Assembly: GCF_910589235.1 (NCBI RefSeq)
Contig: NC_060961.1
Span: forward strand, 9,190,666-9,254,665
DNA length: 64,000 nt
Direction: 5' to 3'
DNA from: Vespa crabro
Lineage: Eukaryota > Arthropoda > Insecta > Hymenoptera > Vespidae
Part shown: piece after piece, positions 30,296 through 41,590 of the stretch
Layout of the letters: every line of letters begins with the position of its first letter
How positions within the stretch are numbered: the stretch's first letter is position 1
Position numbers and translations under genes: made by a program
Notes under the pieces: generated by a model
What the model was told of the DNA's origin: nothing
The model's input: the letters and a program-made list of their open reading frames with translations, nothing else
Databases searched by the model: none

Positions 30296-31017
30296 CCCAT
30301 TAAGGAATCTGACCATTTTAGAAGTTTGAAAAAATCGATTTTTTTTGCATTTTTATTAAGTTTGAAGTTTTGTGAACAATTTAAGCTACATCCAATCTTA
30401 AAATTCTAAAAGTTGACGAAGTTATAGGTATTTCTAGATAGAATGGTCGGATAGTTGCGAGCGGTTGAGTCGCGCGTTTCGACCCGTACTCGGCGCGCAT
30501 ACCTGTTCTATTGTGTCTTTTTGTATATATAAATACTTTGTTCTATGTATACTTAATTTTAAACTTTGTTAACATTTTTTCTGTAATCAGTAACGTTGTG
30601 AAGTGTAAAGTATGCAACGATGAAATGAAGTTCATGTAATTAAGCATTCGTGGACTCGGTTTTACATTATTGATTTCGTATGACTCCTGCGAACCAATCA
30701 GTGTCAATTCTAGTCCTCTCATAAAAAATAAAGTATGACATAAAGAGACGAATTATTTTTGCATTTCAATCATTAGGAATTGATTTACGAGGAATAGAAA
30801 AATTTGGTGTAATCATGGATTTACCAAAAGCGATGTACCAGTCGTTTTACGATACCGTAATCGAGCACATTCACACTGCTGCAGAGTGTGTGTGCAAGAT
30901 ATCAATGAAAAATGCTGGAAAAAAAGAAGAAAATGCTCGAAAAAAAGAAGGAAAGATGGCAGCAGAAATGAGCAAAGACTCAGATTTAACTGTTTCTGAA
31001 GACAGAACTTGATGCAA
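30296..31017 (+). pseudogene. Mutator-like transposase, N-terminal part, cut by satellite
   Basis: This is a second copy of the Mutator-like family seen at 4318. Bases 30296-30600 hold 5' flank, including a GC-rich stretch around 30455-30510. Coding wording runs VKCKVCNDEMKF near 30601, RGLGFTLLISYDSCEPISVNSSPLI near 30651-30725, ETNYFCISIIR near 30750, and MDLPKAMYQSFYDTVIEHIHTAAECVCKISMKN from 30815. It then continues through a Lys/Glu-rich stretch to DLTVSEDRT, equivalent to the block before the family's GDGTWxKRGF. A TGA at about 31011 replaces the expected Trp. Within two codons the sequence changes to 68-bp satellite, so the catalytic half is missing at this junction. Confidence 0.75.
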
Positions 31018-32880
31018 ACTTTTACAAGCACTCTCTAACCTTTCCCTCGACTAGTCGTACTATATCTAAGTCCGACAGTCGCATAGGTTCTAGAGGCACT
31101 CTCATAACTTTCCCTCGTCTAGTCGAAATATTTCCAATAGCAGCACTTATTCGAGTGGTACTGGCACAAATTTTTCTCGACGATTTGAAATTATTTCCAA
31201 GACTAATAGTCGAATTAGTTCACAAGAAATTCATATAAATTTCACTCGACAAGTCGGAATATTTCCAAGTCCGACAGACGTAATGGTTCACAAGTCTCTC
31301 GCATAGCTTTCTTTTTGCTAAACGGAATATTTCTAAGTCCGATAATCGCATTAGTTCGAGGGCAAACTGATAACTTTCTCACGAATAGTTGGAAAATTTC
31401 TAGGTCCGACAGTCGCATTGGTTCGACAGTCAAGAGCATAACTTTCCTTTGGCTGATTGGAATATTTCCAAGCCCTACTGTCGCATTGGTTACAGAGTAA
31501 CTCGCATAATTTACCCCATCTTGTCGGAATAGTTCCAAGGCCGACTGCTGTATTTGTTCGAGAGGGACACATATATCTTTCCCCGACACGTCGGAGTAAT
31601 TCCAAGGCCGACAGCCGTATTTGTTCGAGAGGCTCTCGCATAATCTTCATCAACTAGTCAGATTATTTCCAAGCCCGACATATGCATTTGTCAGAGAGGC
31701 ACTCGTTTAACATGCCCTTGACTAGACAGAATATTTCCAAGTACGTCAGTCGCATAGGTTCAACCTGAATTGTAATAAATTTCCATCTTCTAGTCGGAAT
31801 ATTTACTAGTCGGACATCCGCTTTGTTTCTAGAGACACTCGCATAACTTTCCCTCGACTAGTCGGAATATTTATAGTTCCGTTAGTCGCATTGTTTCGAA
31901 AGGTACTCGAATAAATTTTCCTCGACTGGTCAGAAAATCGCCAAATCCGAATGTAACATTGATTTCTCAAGTCACTCCCATAAACATCCCTCGAGCAGAC
32001 AGAATATTGCTATGTACGACCGTCGCCCCGTTTCAAGAGCCACTCTCATTCTTTCCCTTGACTAGTCGGAATATTTCTAAATCCGACTGTCGAATTGGTT
32101 CGACAGGAACTCAGATAACCTTACCTTGACTAGCCGGAATATTTCCAAATTTAACAGTCGCACTGTTTCGAGAGGCTCTCATATAAATTTTCCTCGATTA
32201 GCCGGAATATTTCCAATTCCGACAGATGCATTGGTTCGAAAAGAACTCTCATAAGTTTTCCTCGTCTAGTCGGCATATTTATAAGTCCAACAGTCGCATT
32301 GGTTCGAAAGGCATTCTCATAAATTTCCCTTGACTTGTCGGGATACATCTAGATGCCACAGTCGCATTTACTCAAGTGGCACTCGCAAAATATTCTCTCG
32401 CCTAGTCTGAATATTTCCAAATTCGACAATCGTATTGGTTCTACAGGCACTCGCATAAGTTTCCTACGTCTAGTCTGAACATTTCTAGGACAGACAGTCG
32501 CATTGTCTCGAAAATCATTCGCATTACTTTCCCTCGACTAGCCAGAATATTTCCAATTCCGACGGACGTATTGGTTCGAGAGGCACTCGCATAACTTTCT
32601 TTTGACTTGACATGATATATCCAAAACGACAGTAGAATTGGTTCGAGTGGCACTCTCATTTCTTTCGTTCGACTAGTCGGAATATTTCTAGTTACGATAG
32701 TCGCATTTTCCCCAGATCCACCCACCTAACTTTCTCTCGTCTAGTCGGAATATTTCTATGTCCGACAGTCGCATTGATTGGAGAGGCACTCGCATAAATT
32801 TTTCTCGACGTATCGGAATAGTTGAAAGTCCGACAGTCGTATAAAATTACATGTCAATCGCAAAATTTTCTCTGAATTAG
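31018..32880 (+). repeat. 68-bp satellite, block 1 (forward)
   Basis: Head-to-tail monomers of 68 bases, about 27 by length. In this orientation key blocks in order are CCCTCGACTAGTCGG, AATATTTCCAAGTCCG, ACAGTCGCATTGG, TTCGAGAGGCACTCG and CATAACTTT. Individual monomers differ at many positions. The left edge lies inside the Mutator-like transposase, and most of the block reappears from 53642. CGACTAGTCG (a perfect 10-bp palindrome holding ACTAGT) and GGAATATTTCC (near palindrome) are the two internal dyads. No protein coding is implied. Confidence 0.9.
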
Positions 32881-35785
32881 TTATTCGAGGAAAAGATATG
32901 CTAGTGTCTCTCGATACAATGCGTCTGTCGGACTAGGAAATATTTCAAATAATCCAGGGAAAGTAATGCGAGTGACTTGTGAATCAATGCGACTGTAAAG
33001 CTTGGAAATAGTCCAAATTCTTGAGGGTATGTTATGCGAGTACCTATCAAATCAATGCGGCAATCGTACATGGAAATATTCCGACTAGTCGAGGGAATGT
33101 TATGCCAGTTCCTTACGAACCATTGCAGTTGCTCGACTTGGAAATATAACATATAGTCGAGGAAAGGTTAAGCGAGTGCCTTTCGAACCAATGCGTGTGT
33201 TGGACGTGGAAATATTCCGACTAGTCGGGGATATTTATATAAGTACCTTTCGAACAAATGAGACTGTCGGAATTATAAGTATCCTTACTAGTCGAGGGAA
33301 AGTTATGCGAGTGCCTGTCGATATATTACGATTGTCGAACTTTGAGATATTCCGACTAGTCATAGAAAACTTATGCGACTAACACTGGAACCAAAGCGAC
33401 TAATGGTTCCGGAAACTATCCGACTGGTGAAGGGAAAGTTATGCGAGTAGCTTGTAAACTAATGCGACTGTCGTGCTTGGAAATATTCTGACTAATCCAG
33501 AGAAAGTTATGCTAGTATCTTTCAAATCAATGCGACTGTCAGGATTGGAAAAATTCCGACAATTAGAGTGAAACTTATGCGAGTGCCACTCGAATTAATG
33601 CGGATGTCGGACTTGAAAATATTCAGACTAGTCGAGGGAAAGTTATGCAAGTGAAATTAGGACCAATGCGACGGTCAAGCTTTGAAATATCCTGACTTGT
33701 CGAGGGAAAGTTATACGAGCTCCTTGCTTACCAATGCGACGATCGGACTTGGAAATATTCCAACCAGACGATGGAAAGTTATGCGAGTGACATGTGAACC
33801 AATGCATCTGTTGTGCTTGGAAATATTCTGAATAGTCGGGGGAAAGATATTAAAAGATAAGTATTTCTAATGTAAATACGGCTGTAGGACTTGGAAAAAT
33901 TCCGACCAGATGAGGGAAATTTATGTTAGTTCCTCTCGAACCAATGTGGCTGTCGGACATGGAAATATTGCGATTAGTAGATGGACAGTTATGCAAGTGC
34001 TTTTCGCGCCAATGCGGATGCCGACTTAAAAATATTCCGCTTGGTCGAGGAAAAGTTATGCAAGTAAATCTTGAAAAAATGCGACTTTGTGACTTAGAAA
34101 TAAGCCGACGAGTCGAGCTAATGTTATGCGAGCGCCTCTCGAAGCAATACGACTGTCAAAGTTGGAAATATTTAGATTCTTGAAGAGTAAGTTATGCGAG
34201 GGCCTCTCGAGCCAATGCGGCTGCCGGAATAGGAAGTGTAGGGCCAAGTCGATGGAATGTTATACGAGTGAATCTCAATCAAATGCGACTGTCGTTCTTG
34301 GGAGTTTCCCAAATAGTCGAGGGAATGTTATGCGAGTAACTTGTGGATCAATGGGATTGTCAAGATTGGAAATATTCCGACCTAGTCGATGGAAAGTTAT
34401 GCGAGTGCAACTCGGAACGACGGGTCTGTCGGACTTGGATATATTTCGACTTGTCGAGGGAAATTTAAGCGTGTGCCTGCCGAACCAATACGACAGTCGG
34501 GCATAGATATATTCCGACTAGTCGAGAAAAAGTTACGTGAGTAACTTGTGAACTAATGCGACTGTCAGTCTTGGAAGTATTCTTACTATTCGAGGGAGAG
34601 TTATGCGAGTGATCTGAGAAACAATATGGCCGTCAGACATGGAAATATTCATCCTAGTCGAGAGAAACATATGCGTTTGTCACTCGAACAAAAGGGAATA
34701 TCGACCTTGGAAAAATTTCTACGAGTTGAGGGAATGTTATGCGAGTTACTCTAGAAGTCATGTAACGACTTGGAAAAATCCCGATTAATCGTGATAAATT
34801 TATGTGAGTGCTTTCGAAACAGTTTGGCTGTTGTACACGGAAATATCCCGACTAGTCGAAGAAAAGCTGGTAACTTGTGAAAAATTATGACAGACTCGGG
34901 ATATATCCCGACTAGTCGAGGGAGAGTATCTCGAGTGCCTTTCGAACCAATGCGTCTATTGGACGTGGAAATATTCCTACTAGTGGGGGATATTTATATG
35001 AGTGCCTCTCGGACAAACGCGGCTATCGAACTTGGAAATACTCTGACTAGTCGATGGAAACTTATGCGAGTGCTTCTCGAAATATTACGACTATCGTACT
35101 TGAAAATACTCGACTAGTCTAGGGGAAGTTTTTCGAGAGACTTGTAAACAAATGCGGCTGTCGGACATGGAAATATTCCGACTAGTAGAGGGAAAGTTAT
35201 GCAAATACCTCTATTAACAATGTGACTGTGGTGTCTAGACATATTCCGACTAGTCGAGGGAACGTTATGCGAATGACTCTAGGACCAATGTTACAGTCGG
35301 ACTTGAAAATATCCCGACTAGTCGACGGAAAGTTATCCGAGTTTCTTGTTTACCTATGGGACTGTCTGGCTTGGAAATATTCCGGCTTATCGAGGGAAAA
35401 TATTGCGGGTGCATCTCGAACTAATGCGAATGTCGGACTTTGAAATATCCCGACTATTAAAGAGAGAGCTATGCGAGTGCCTCTCTAACCAATGCGGCTG
35501 CTGATCTTGGAAATATTTCGACAAGACTAGAGAAACATAAGCAAGTTCTACTCAAAACAAAGCGACTGTCCGTCCTGGTAATATTCCGATAAATCGACGG
35601 TTAGTTATGCGAGGGATTTGTGTACCAATGCGACTGTCGGGCTTGGAAATATTTCGACTAATCGAATGAAAGTTATGTATCTTCCTCACAAACCAAAGCG
35701 TCTGTCGTATTTGGAAATATTCCGACTAGTCGATTCGTTATGCGAATGATTCTAGAACAAATGCAAATGTCGGAATTGAGAATAT
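32881..35785 (-). repeat. 68-bp satellite, block 2 (reverse)
   Basis: The same 68-bp monomer in reverse complement, about 43 by length, recognised by GAGGGAAAGTTATGCGAG, CCAATGCGACTGTCGG and GGAAATATTCCGACTAG. The switch from block 1 lies at about 32870-32890 within the CGACTAGTCG dyad. The switch back lies at about 35785 within the AATATT dyad. The block is repeated with high identity at 55746 onward. Confidence 0.9.
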
Positions 35786-37822
35786 TTTTAAGTCCTTCAC
35801 CCGAATTCTTTCGAGAGTTTCTCGCATGACTTTCCATTGACTAGGTCGGAATATTTCCAAGCTTGACAGTCGCAATGGTCCACAAGTTACTCGCATAACA
35901 TTCCCTCGACTCGTTGGAGTATATCTAATTCCGACAGCAGCATTGGTTCCGGAAGTATTCGCATAACATTCCCAAGACTAGAAGAGATTTTTTCAAGTCC
36001 GATAGTCGCACTTGTTTGAGAGTCAATCGCACGACTTTCCCATGACTAGTCGGTATATATCCATGCCCGACGACCGCTTACTTTCGAGAGCCATTCGCAT
36101 AACTTTCCCTGGAATAGTCGGAATTCATCTAAGTCTGAGAGTCGCATTGTTTCGAGAAGCTCTCGTATAACTTTCACACGTCTAATTGGAATTCTTCCAT
36201 GTCCGACTGTCGCATTAGTTCCAAAAGGCACTCGCATAGTTTTCCCTCGTCTAGTCGGCACAGTTCCAAGCCCGAAAGTAGCATAGGTTGGAGAGGTACT
36301 CGTATAACTTTCCGACGACTAGTACGAAAGTGTCTAGGTCTGACAGTTGCATTGGTTCGAGAGGCATTCGTATAACCATCCCTCTACTAATCGGAAAATT
36401 TTCAAGTCCGACTATTATCTTAGCTCGAGTGACACTCTCATAACTTTCTCTCAACTGTTCGGTATATTTCTAGGTTCGACTATCCCATTGGTTAGAGTAG
36501 CACACTCATAACTACCGTCTTCTATCGAGAATGTTTCTAGGTTCGACGTTCGCATGGGTTTGAGAGGCACTAGTATAACTATCCATCGTCAAGTCGGAAT
36601 ATTTTTAAATCCGACCATTGCATTGGTTCACAAGCCACTCGCATAAGTTTCCTTCCACTAGTCGGAATATTTCCAAGTCTGACAGTCGCAATGTTTTGAG
36701 ATTCATTCGCATAACTTTCCCACTAGTCGGAATATTCTTAGGTCCGACAGTCGCATTGGTTCGAGAGGCACTCACGACCTGTCAGAAAGTATTTAAGTTC
36801 GACAGTCTCACTGGTTCGAGGTGCACTCTCATATCTTTCCCTCGACTAGTAAGAATATTTCGTATTTCTACAGTCGTATTCGTTTAAATGGAACTTGCTA
36901 AACTTCTCTCGACTAGTCCCAACAATTTTAAGTCTGACAGCCGCAATGGTGTGAGAGGCATTTGCATAACTTTACCTCAACTAGTCGTAATATTTCTAAG
37001 AACGCAAGTCGCATGGTTCGACTAAGTCTCGCAAAACTTTCCTTCGACTAGTCGGTATACTTCTAAGCCCGACAGTCGCATAGTTTCAAGTGGTACTCTC
37101 ATATTTTTCATTCGACTATTCGGATTATTTCTAGGTTCGATAGACGTATTCGTTCGATAGGCACACGTATAAATATCTCTCGACTAATTGGAATATTTCC
37201 AAGTCCTAAAGTCGCATTTGTTCGAGTGGCATTCTTGTAACTTTCCCTCGATTAGTGGGAAAGTGTCTAGGTCCGACAGTCGCATTAGTTCCAAAGGCAC
37301 TCGCATAACTTTCCCTCGTCTAGTTGGAAATTTCCAAGACTGACAGCCGGTTTGGTTCCAGAGTCACTCGTATAAATTTCCCTCGTCTAGTCGGAATATT
37401 TCCACGTCCAACACACGCATTACTTCAACAGGTACTCGAATAACTTTCCCTCGACAAGGCGTGATATTTCCAAATTCAGCAGTCGCATTGGTACGAGTGT
37501 AAGACGCACAACTTTTTCCCGATTAATCGGAATATTTCTATACCCGCCAGCCGTTTTGCTACGATAGGGACTCGCATAACTTTCCCCCGACTAGACATTA
37601 TATTTCTATTTCGTCAATCGTATTATTTCAAAAGTCACTCGCATAACTCTCACTCGACTAGTTGTAATAGTTCCAAGTCCGAAAGTCGTATTGATTGGAA
37701 AATCACTCACATAACTTTTCCTCGTCTAGTTGGAATATATCCAAGGCCGACTTTCGCATTGGCTGACAATTCACTCGCATAACTTTTCCTCTGCTAGACG
37801 GAATACTTCCAATTCTGACAGT
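35786..37822 (+). repeat. 68-bp satellite, block 3 (forward)
   Basis: About 30 forward monomers, more diverged than those of block 1 in places. The block ends at GACAGT directly followed by the (TTA)n-type microsatellite at 37823. The same junction, CAGTCCGATATTATG, occurs at 62705-62719. Confidence 0.9.
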
Positions 37823-39170
37823 CCGATATTATGATTATTATTGTTTTTATATACATTATTATGATTATTATAATTATTATTATGGTAATTACGGTTATTA
37901 TTATGATTATTAAGATTATTAATTCGAATTTTATTCTGAATTTTATGGTTATTATGAATATTACCATGATTATTATGGTTATCATGATTTTTTTTAGGAT
38001 TATCATTATAGTTATTATCAGTACTATTACGATTATTAAAATCATTATTATTATTATTAGGATCATTACTATTATGGCTATTATTATTCTTATTAGGATT
38101 ATTAATTTTATTATTTATATTATGATAATTATTATTGTTATTATGATTATTATCATTATTATGATCATTATGATTATTATGGTTATAATTATCATTATTA
38201 TAATTTTATGAACATTATTATGGTTATTATTATTATTAAGTTTATTATTCCTGTCATTATGATTATCATGATTATTATTATAATTATTATTGTTATTATT
38301 ATCCTTATTGTGGTTATTATGATTATTATTATGGTAATTATGATTATTATTAATGTAATTAATATTATTAATGAGATTATTATATTTACTATGATTATTA
38401 AGATTAACATTAGCATTATTAGAATTATTATGATATTTAATGTGGTTAATATGAATGTTATTATGATTATTATGATTATTATTATGATCATTTTGATTAC
38501 TATTATGGTTACTATGATATTTATGATAATTAAAATGAGTATTATGGTTATTATATATGTAATTATGATTACAATTATTATTATTATGGTTATTATTACT
38601 TTCATAGTTATTATTATCATTATTATTATGATTATTGTGATTAATATTATGCTTATAATGGTTATTAAGTTTATTATTTTGATTATTATGACGATTATTA
38701 TGCTTATTATGATTTTTATTATAATTATATTGATTGTTAATATGATTATTATGGATATTATGATTATTATCATGATTATTGTGATTAATATTATGATTAT
38801 AAGTGTTATAATGATTATAATTATGATTATTATGATTATTAATATTATAATTATTATACGTAATATCATTAATATCATGGATATTATGATTATTATGACT
38901 ATTATTATTCGTATTATGGTTTTTATGATTACAAATATGAACATCATCATAATTATTACGATAATTATAATTATTATTACGATAATGTTGATTATTATGA
39001 TTTTTAATATGATTATAACGATTATTAAAATGATTATTATGATTATTATGAATATTATTATTGTTATAATGAATATTATTATCGTTATTGTTATCGTTAT
39101 TATTACCGATATAATTATGGTTATTATTACCACTATTATAATCATAATTTTATTGTTATTATTATCATTA
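37823..39170. repeat. Large degenerate microsatellite, ATTATG-rich phase
   Basis: About 1.35 kb built almost entirely from ATT, ATG and variant trinucleotides (ATTATTATGATT type). Long apparent open frames rich in Ile, Met and Asn on both strands are a by-product of the three-base period, not genes. CG dinucleotides are rare here. The start of the block matches the start of the microsatellite at 62709 over several hundred bases. Confidence 0.9.
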
Positions 39171-41395
39171 TTATTATGGGTATTATTATCATTATCATTA
39201 TCGTTATTATTATCGTAATTATTACCGTAGATATTATTGTTATTATTTCCATTATTATTACCGTTAATATTACCGTTCTTATTAACGTTATTATTACCTT
39301 TATTAATATCTTTATTATTATCATTATTATTATCGTTATTATTATCCTTATTATAATCAGTATTACTATCGTTATTTTTATCTTTATAATCATCATTATT
39401 ATTCTCGTTATTATTATCGTCATTATTTCCGTTATTGTTTCTGTTATTGTTATCGTTATTATTGCCGATATTATTATCGTTATTATTATCGTTATTATTA
39501 GCATTATTTCTATCGGTATTATTACCGTTATTATTCTCGTTATTATTAACCTCATTATTATCGTTACTATCAGCGTTATTATTTCCTTTAATATTATTGT
39601 TTTTATTACCGTTATTATTACCGTCATAATTACCGTTACTATTATCGTTATTATTAATGTTATTATTATCCATATTTTGTTATTATTATAATCGTTATTA
39701 ATATTATTATCGTTATTATCATCGTTAATATTATCGCCATTATTATCATTACTATTATCGTTATTAATATTATAATCGTTGTTATAATCGTTATTATTAT
39801 CGCTGTTATTATGTTTATTATTATCGCTATTATAACCGTTATTTTTACCGTTATTATTATAGTTATTAATATCGTTATTATTGTCATTATTTTTATTCAT
39901 AAAATTAATGTTACTGTTCTCATTATTATTATCGTAGTGATTAACGTTACTATTATCGTTAATATATCCGTTATTGTTTCCGTTATTGTAATTGTTATAC
40001 TCATCGATATTAATAGCCTTATTAATGCCGTTATATTCTCCTTATTATTATCTTTATTACTACTGTTATTACTATTGTTATTATTGACGAAGTTATTATC
40101 TTTATTATTTTCGCTATTACCGTTATTATTATCGTTATTATTAACGGTATTATTATCATTATCATTATCCTTATTGTAATGGTCATTATTATCATTATAT
40201 TTAACTTTATTATTACCGTTATTATTTTGCTTATTATTATCCTTATAATTATCGTTATTATTACTGTTATTATTATTGTTATAATTTCAGTCATTGTTTC
40301 CGTTATTGATTCCGATATTGTTATCGTCATTTTTTTGTTAATACTATCATTATTACTATTGCTATTAGTATCATTATTATTATCTTTATTAATAATATTA
40401 TCGTTATTATTTATGTTATTATCATCGTTATTATTACCGCTATTATTATCGCTTTTTTATCGTTTTTATTTATTATCGTTATTATTTCCACTATTATTAT
40501 TGCTATTATTACCGTTATTATTATCGTCATTATTATCATTATTATTATCGTTATTATTATCTTAATTATTATCATTATTATAATCAGTTTTATTAACCTT
40601 CATTATTATCGTTAATACTTCCTTTATTAATATCGTTCTTATTATCGTTATTATTATCCTTATTATTATCGTTATTATTGTCGGTTTTATTATCGCTATT
40701 ATTATCATTATTAAGATTGTTTTTATTATCATTATTTTCTTCGTTATTATTACCGTTATTATTACTGTTTATATTTCCATCATTGCTTGCGTTATTGATT
40801 CCGTTAATGTTTTCATTATTATTTTCTCTATTAATACTGTTTATATTGCCGTTATTACTACCGTCATCAATATCGTTATTATTTTCGTTATTATAATCGT
40901 TATAATTATCATTAATATTATCGTTATTATTATCTTAATTATTACCGTTATTATTACTGTTATTTTTACCGTTATTATTAACGTTACTACTACCGTTATT
41001 ATTATTGTTATTATTTCCGTTATTATTACAGTTATTATGACTGTTATTGTTACCCTTATTATTACCGTTATTATTACCGTTATTATTATAGTTAGTATTA
41101 TTGTCTTTTGTTTTGTTTTTATTATCATTATTACTATTCTTATTAGTATCATTATTATTATCTTTATTGGTATTATTATCGTTATTATCATTGTTTTTAT
41201 TATCGCTATTATTACTGTAATTATTATCGTTATTATTAACGGTATTATAATCGTTATTATTAATGTTTTTATTATCATTATTATTATCTTTATTATTATC
41301 TTTAATAATATCAGTATTATTAACCTTCCTTGCTATCGTTAATACTTCCTTTATTAATATAGTTCATATTATCGTTATTATTATCCTTATTATTA
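39171..41395. repeat. Large degenerate microsatellite, CG-containing phase
   Basis: About 2.2 kb of TTATTATCG, TTATTACCG and TTATTGTTATCG units. The change from the ATTATG phase is abrupt near 39170 and is marked by regular CG dinucleotides. Reading frames of Ser, Leu, Asn or Ile residues over hundreds of codons are artefacts of the repeat. The right edge meets R1-clade element A with no intervening unique sequence. Confidence 0.9.
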
Positions 41396-41409
41396 TCAGC
41401 GGAGGTGAG

Positions 41410-41590
41410 GCGATGCTACTGCTGCCTTGACTATGCCACCATAGCGCCACGTGCAAGGGCCTTGATCGCAGCAAGCTCTGCTATCTCTGCAGCGAAACGG
41501 AGCACAAGATCAAAGACTGTAAGGTCAGTGAACAGACATGCTTCTTGTGCTTCGAAAGCAATGTTGAACCCATGAAGCAATTCGGCCGGA
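41410..41590 (+). pseudogene. R1-A ORF1 C-terminal zinc knuckles
   Basis: RRCYCCLDY at about 41417, then in a shifted frame CKGLDRSKLCYLCSETEHKIKDCKVSEQTCFLC to about 41556. These are CCHC-type knuckles of an R1 gag-like protein, which binds element RNA. The wording GLDRSKLCY recurs as GMDRSKLRY in element B at about 46580, so A and B come from related lineages. Only this C-terminal end of ORF1 is kept. A frameshift lies near 41440. Confidence 0.7.

Noticed and set aside
38198..39673. Apparent 491-codon minus-strand frame rich in Asn then Ile, and similar long frames on both strands at 37794-41342 and 62545-63863
   Set aside because: They lie wholly in (TTA)n-type microsatellite. Any frame of a three-base repeat without stops reads as homopolymeric residues, and overlapping frames on both strands are equally long.
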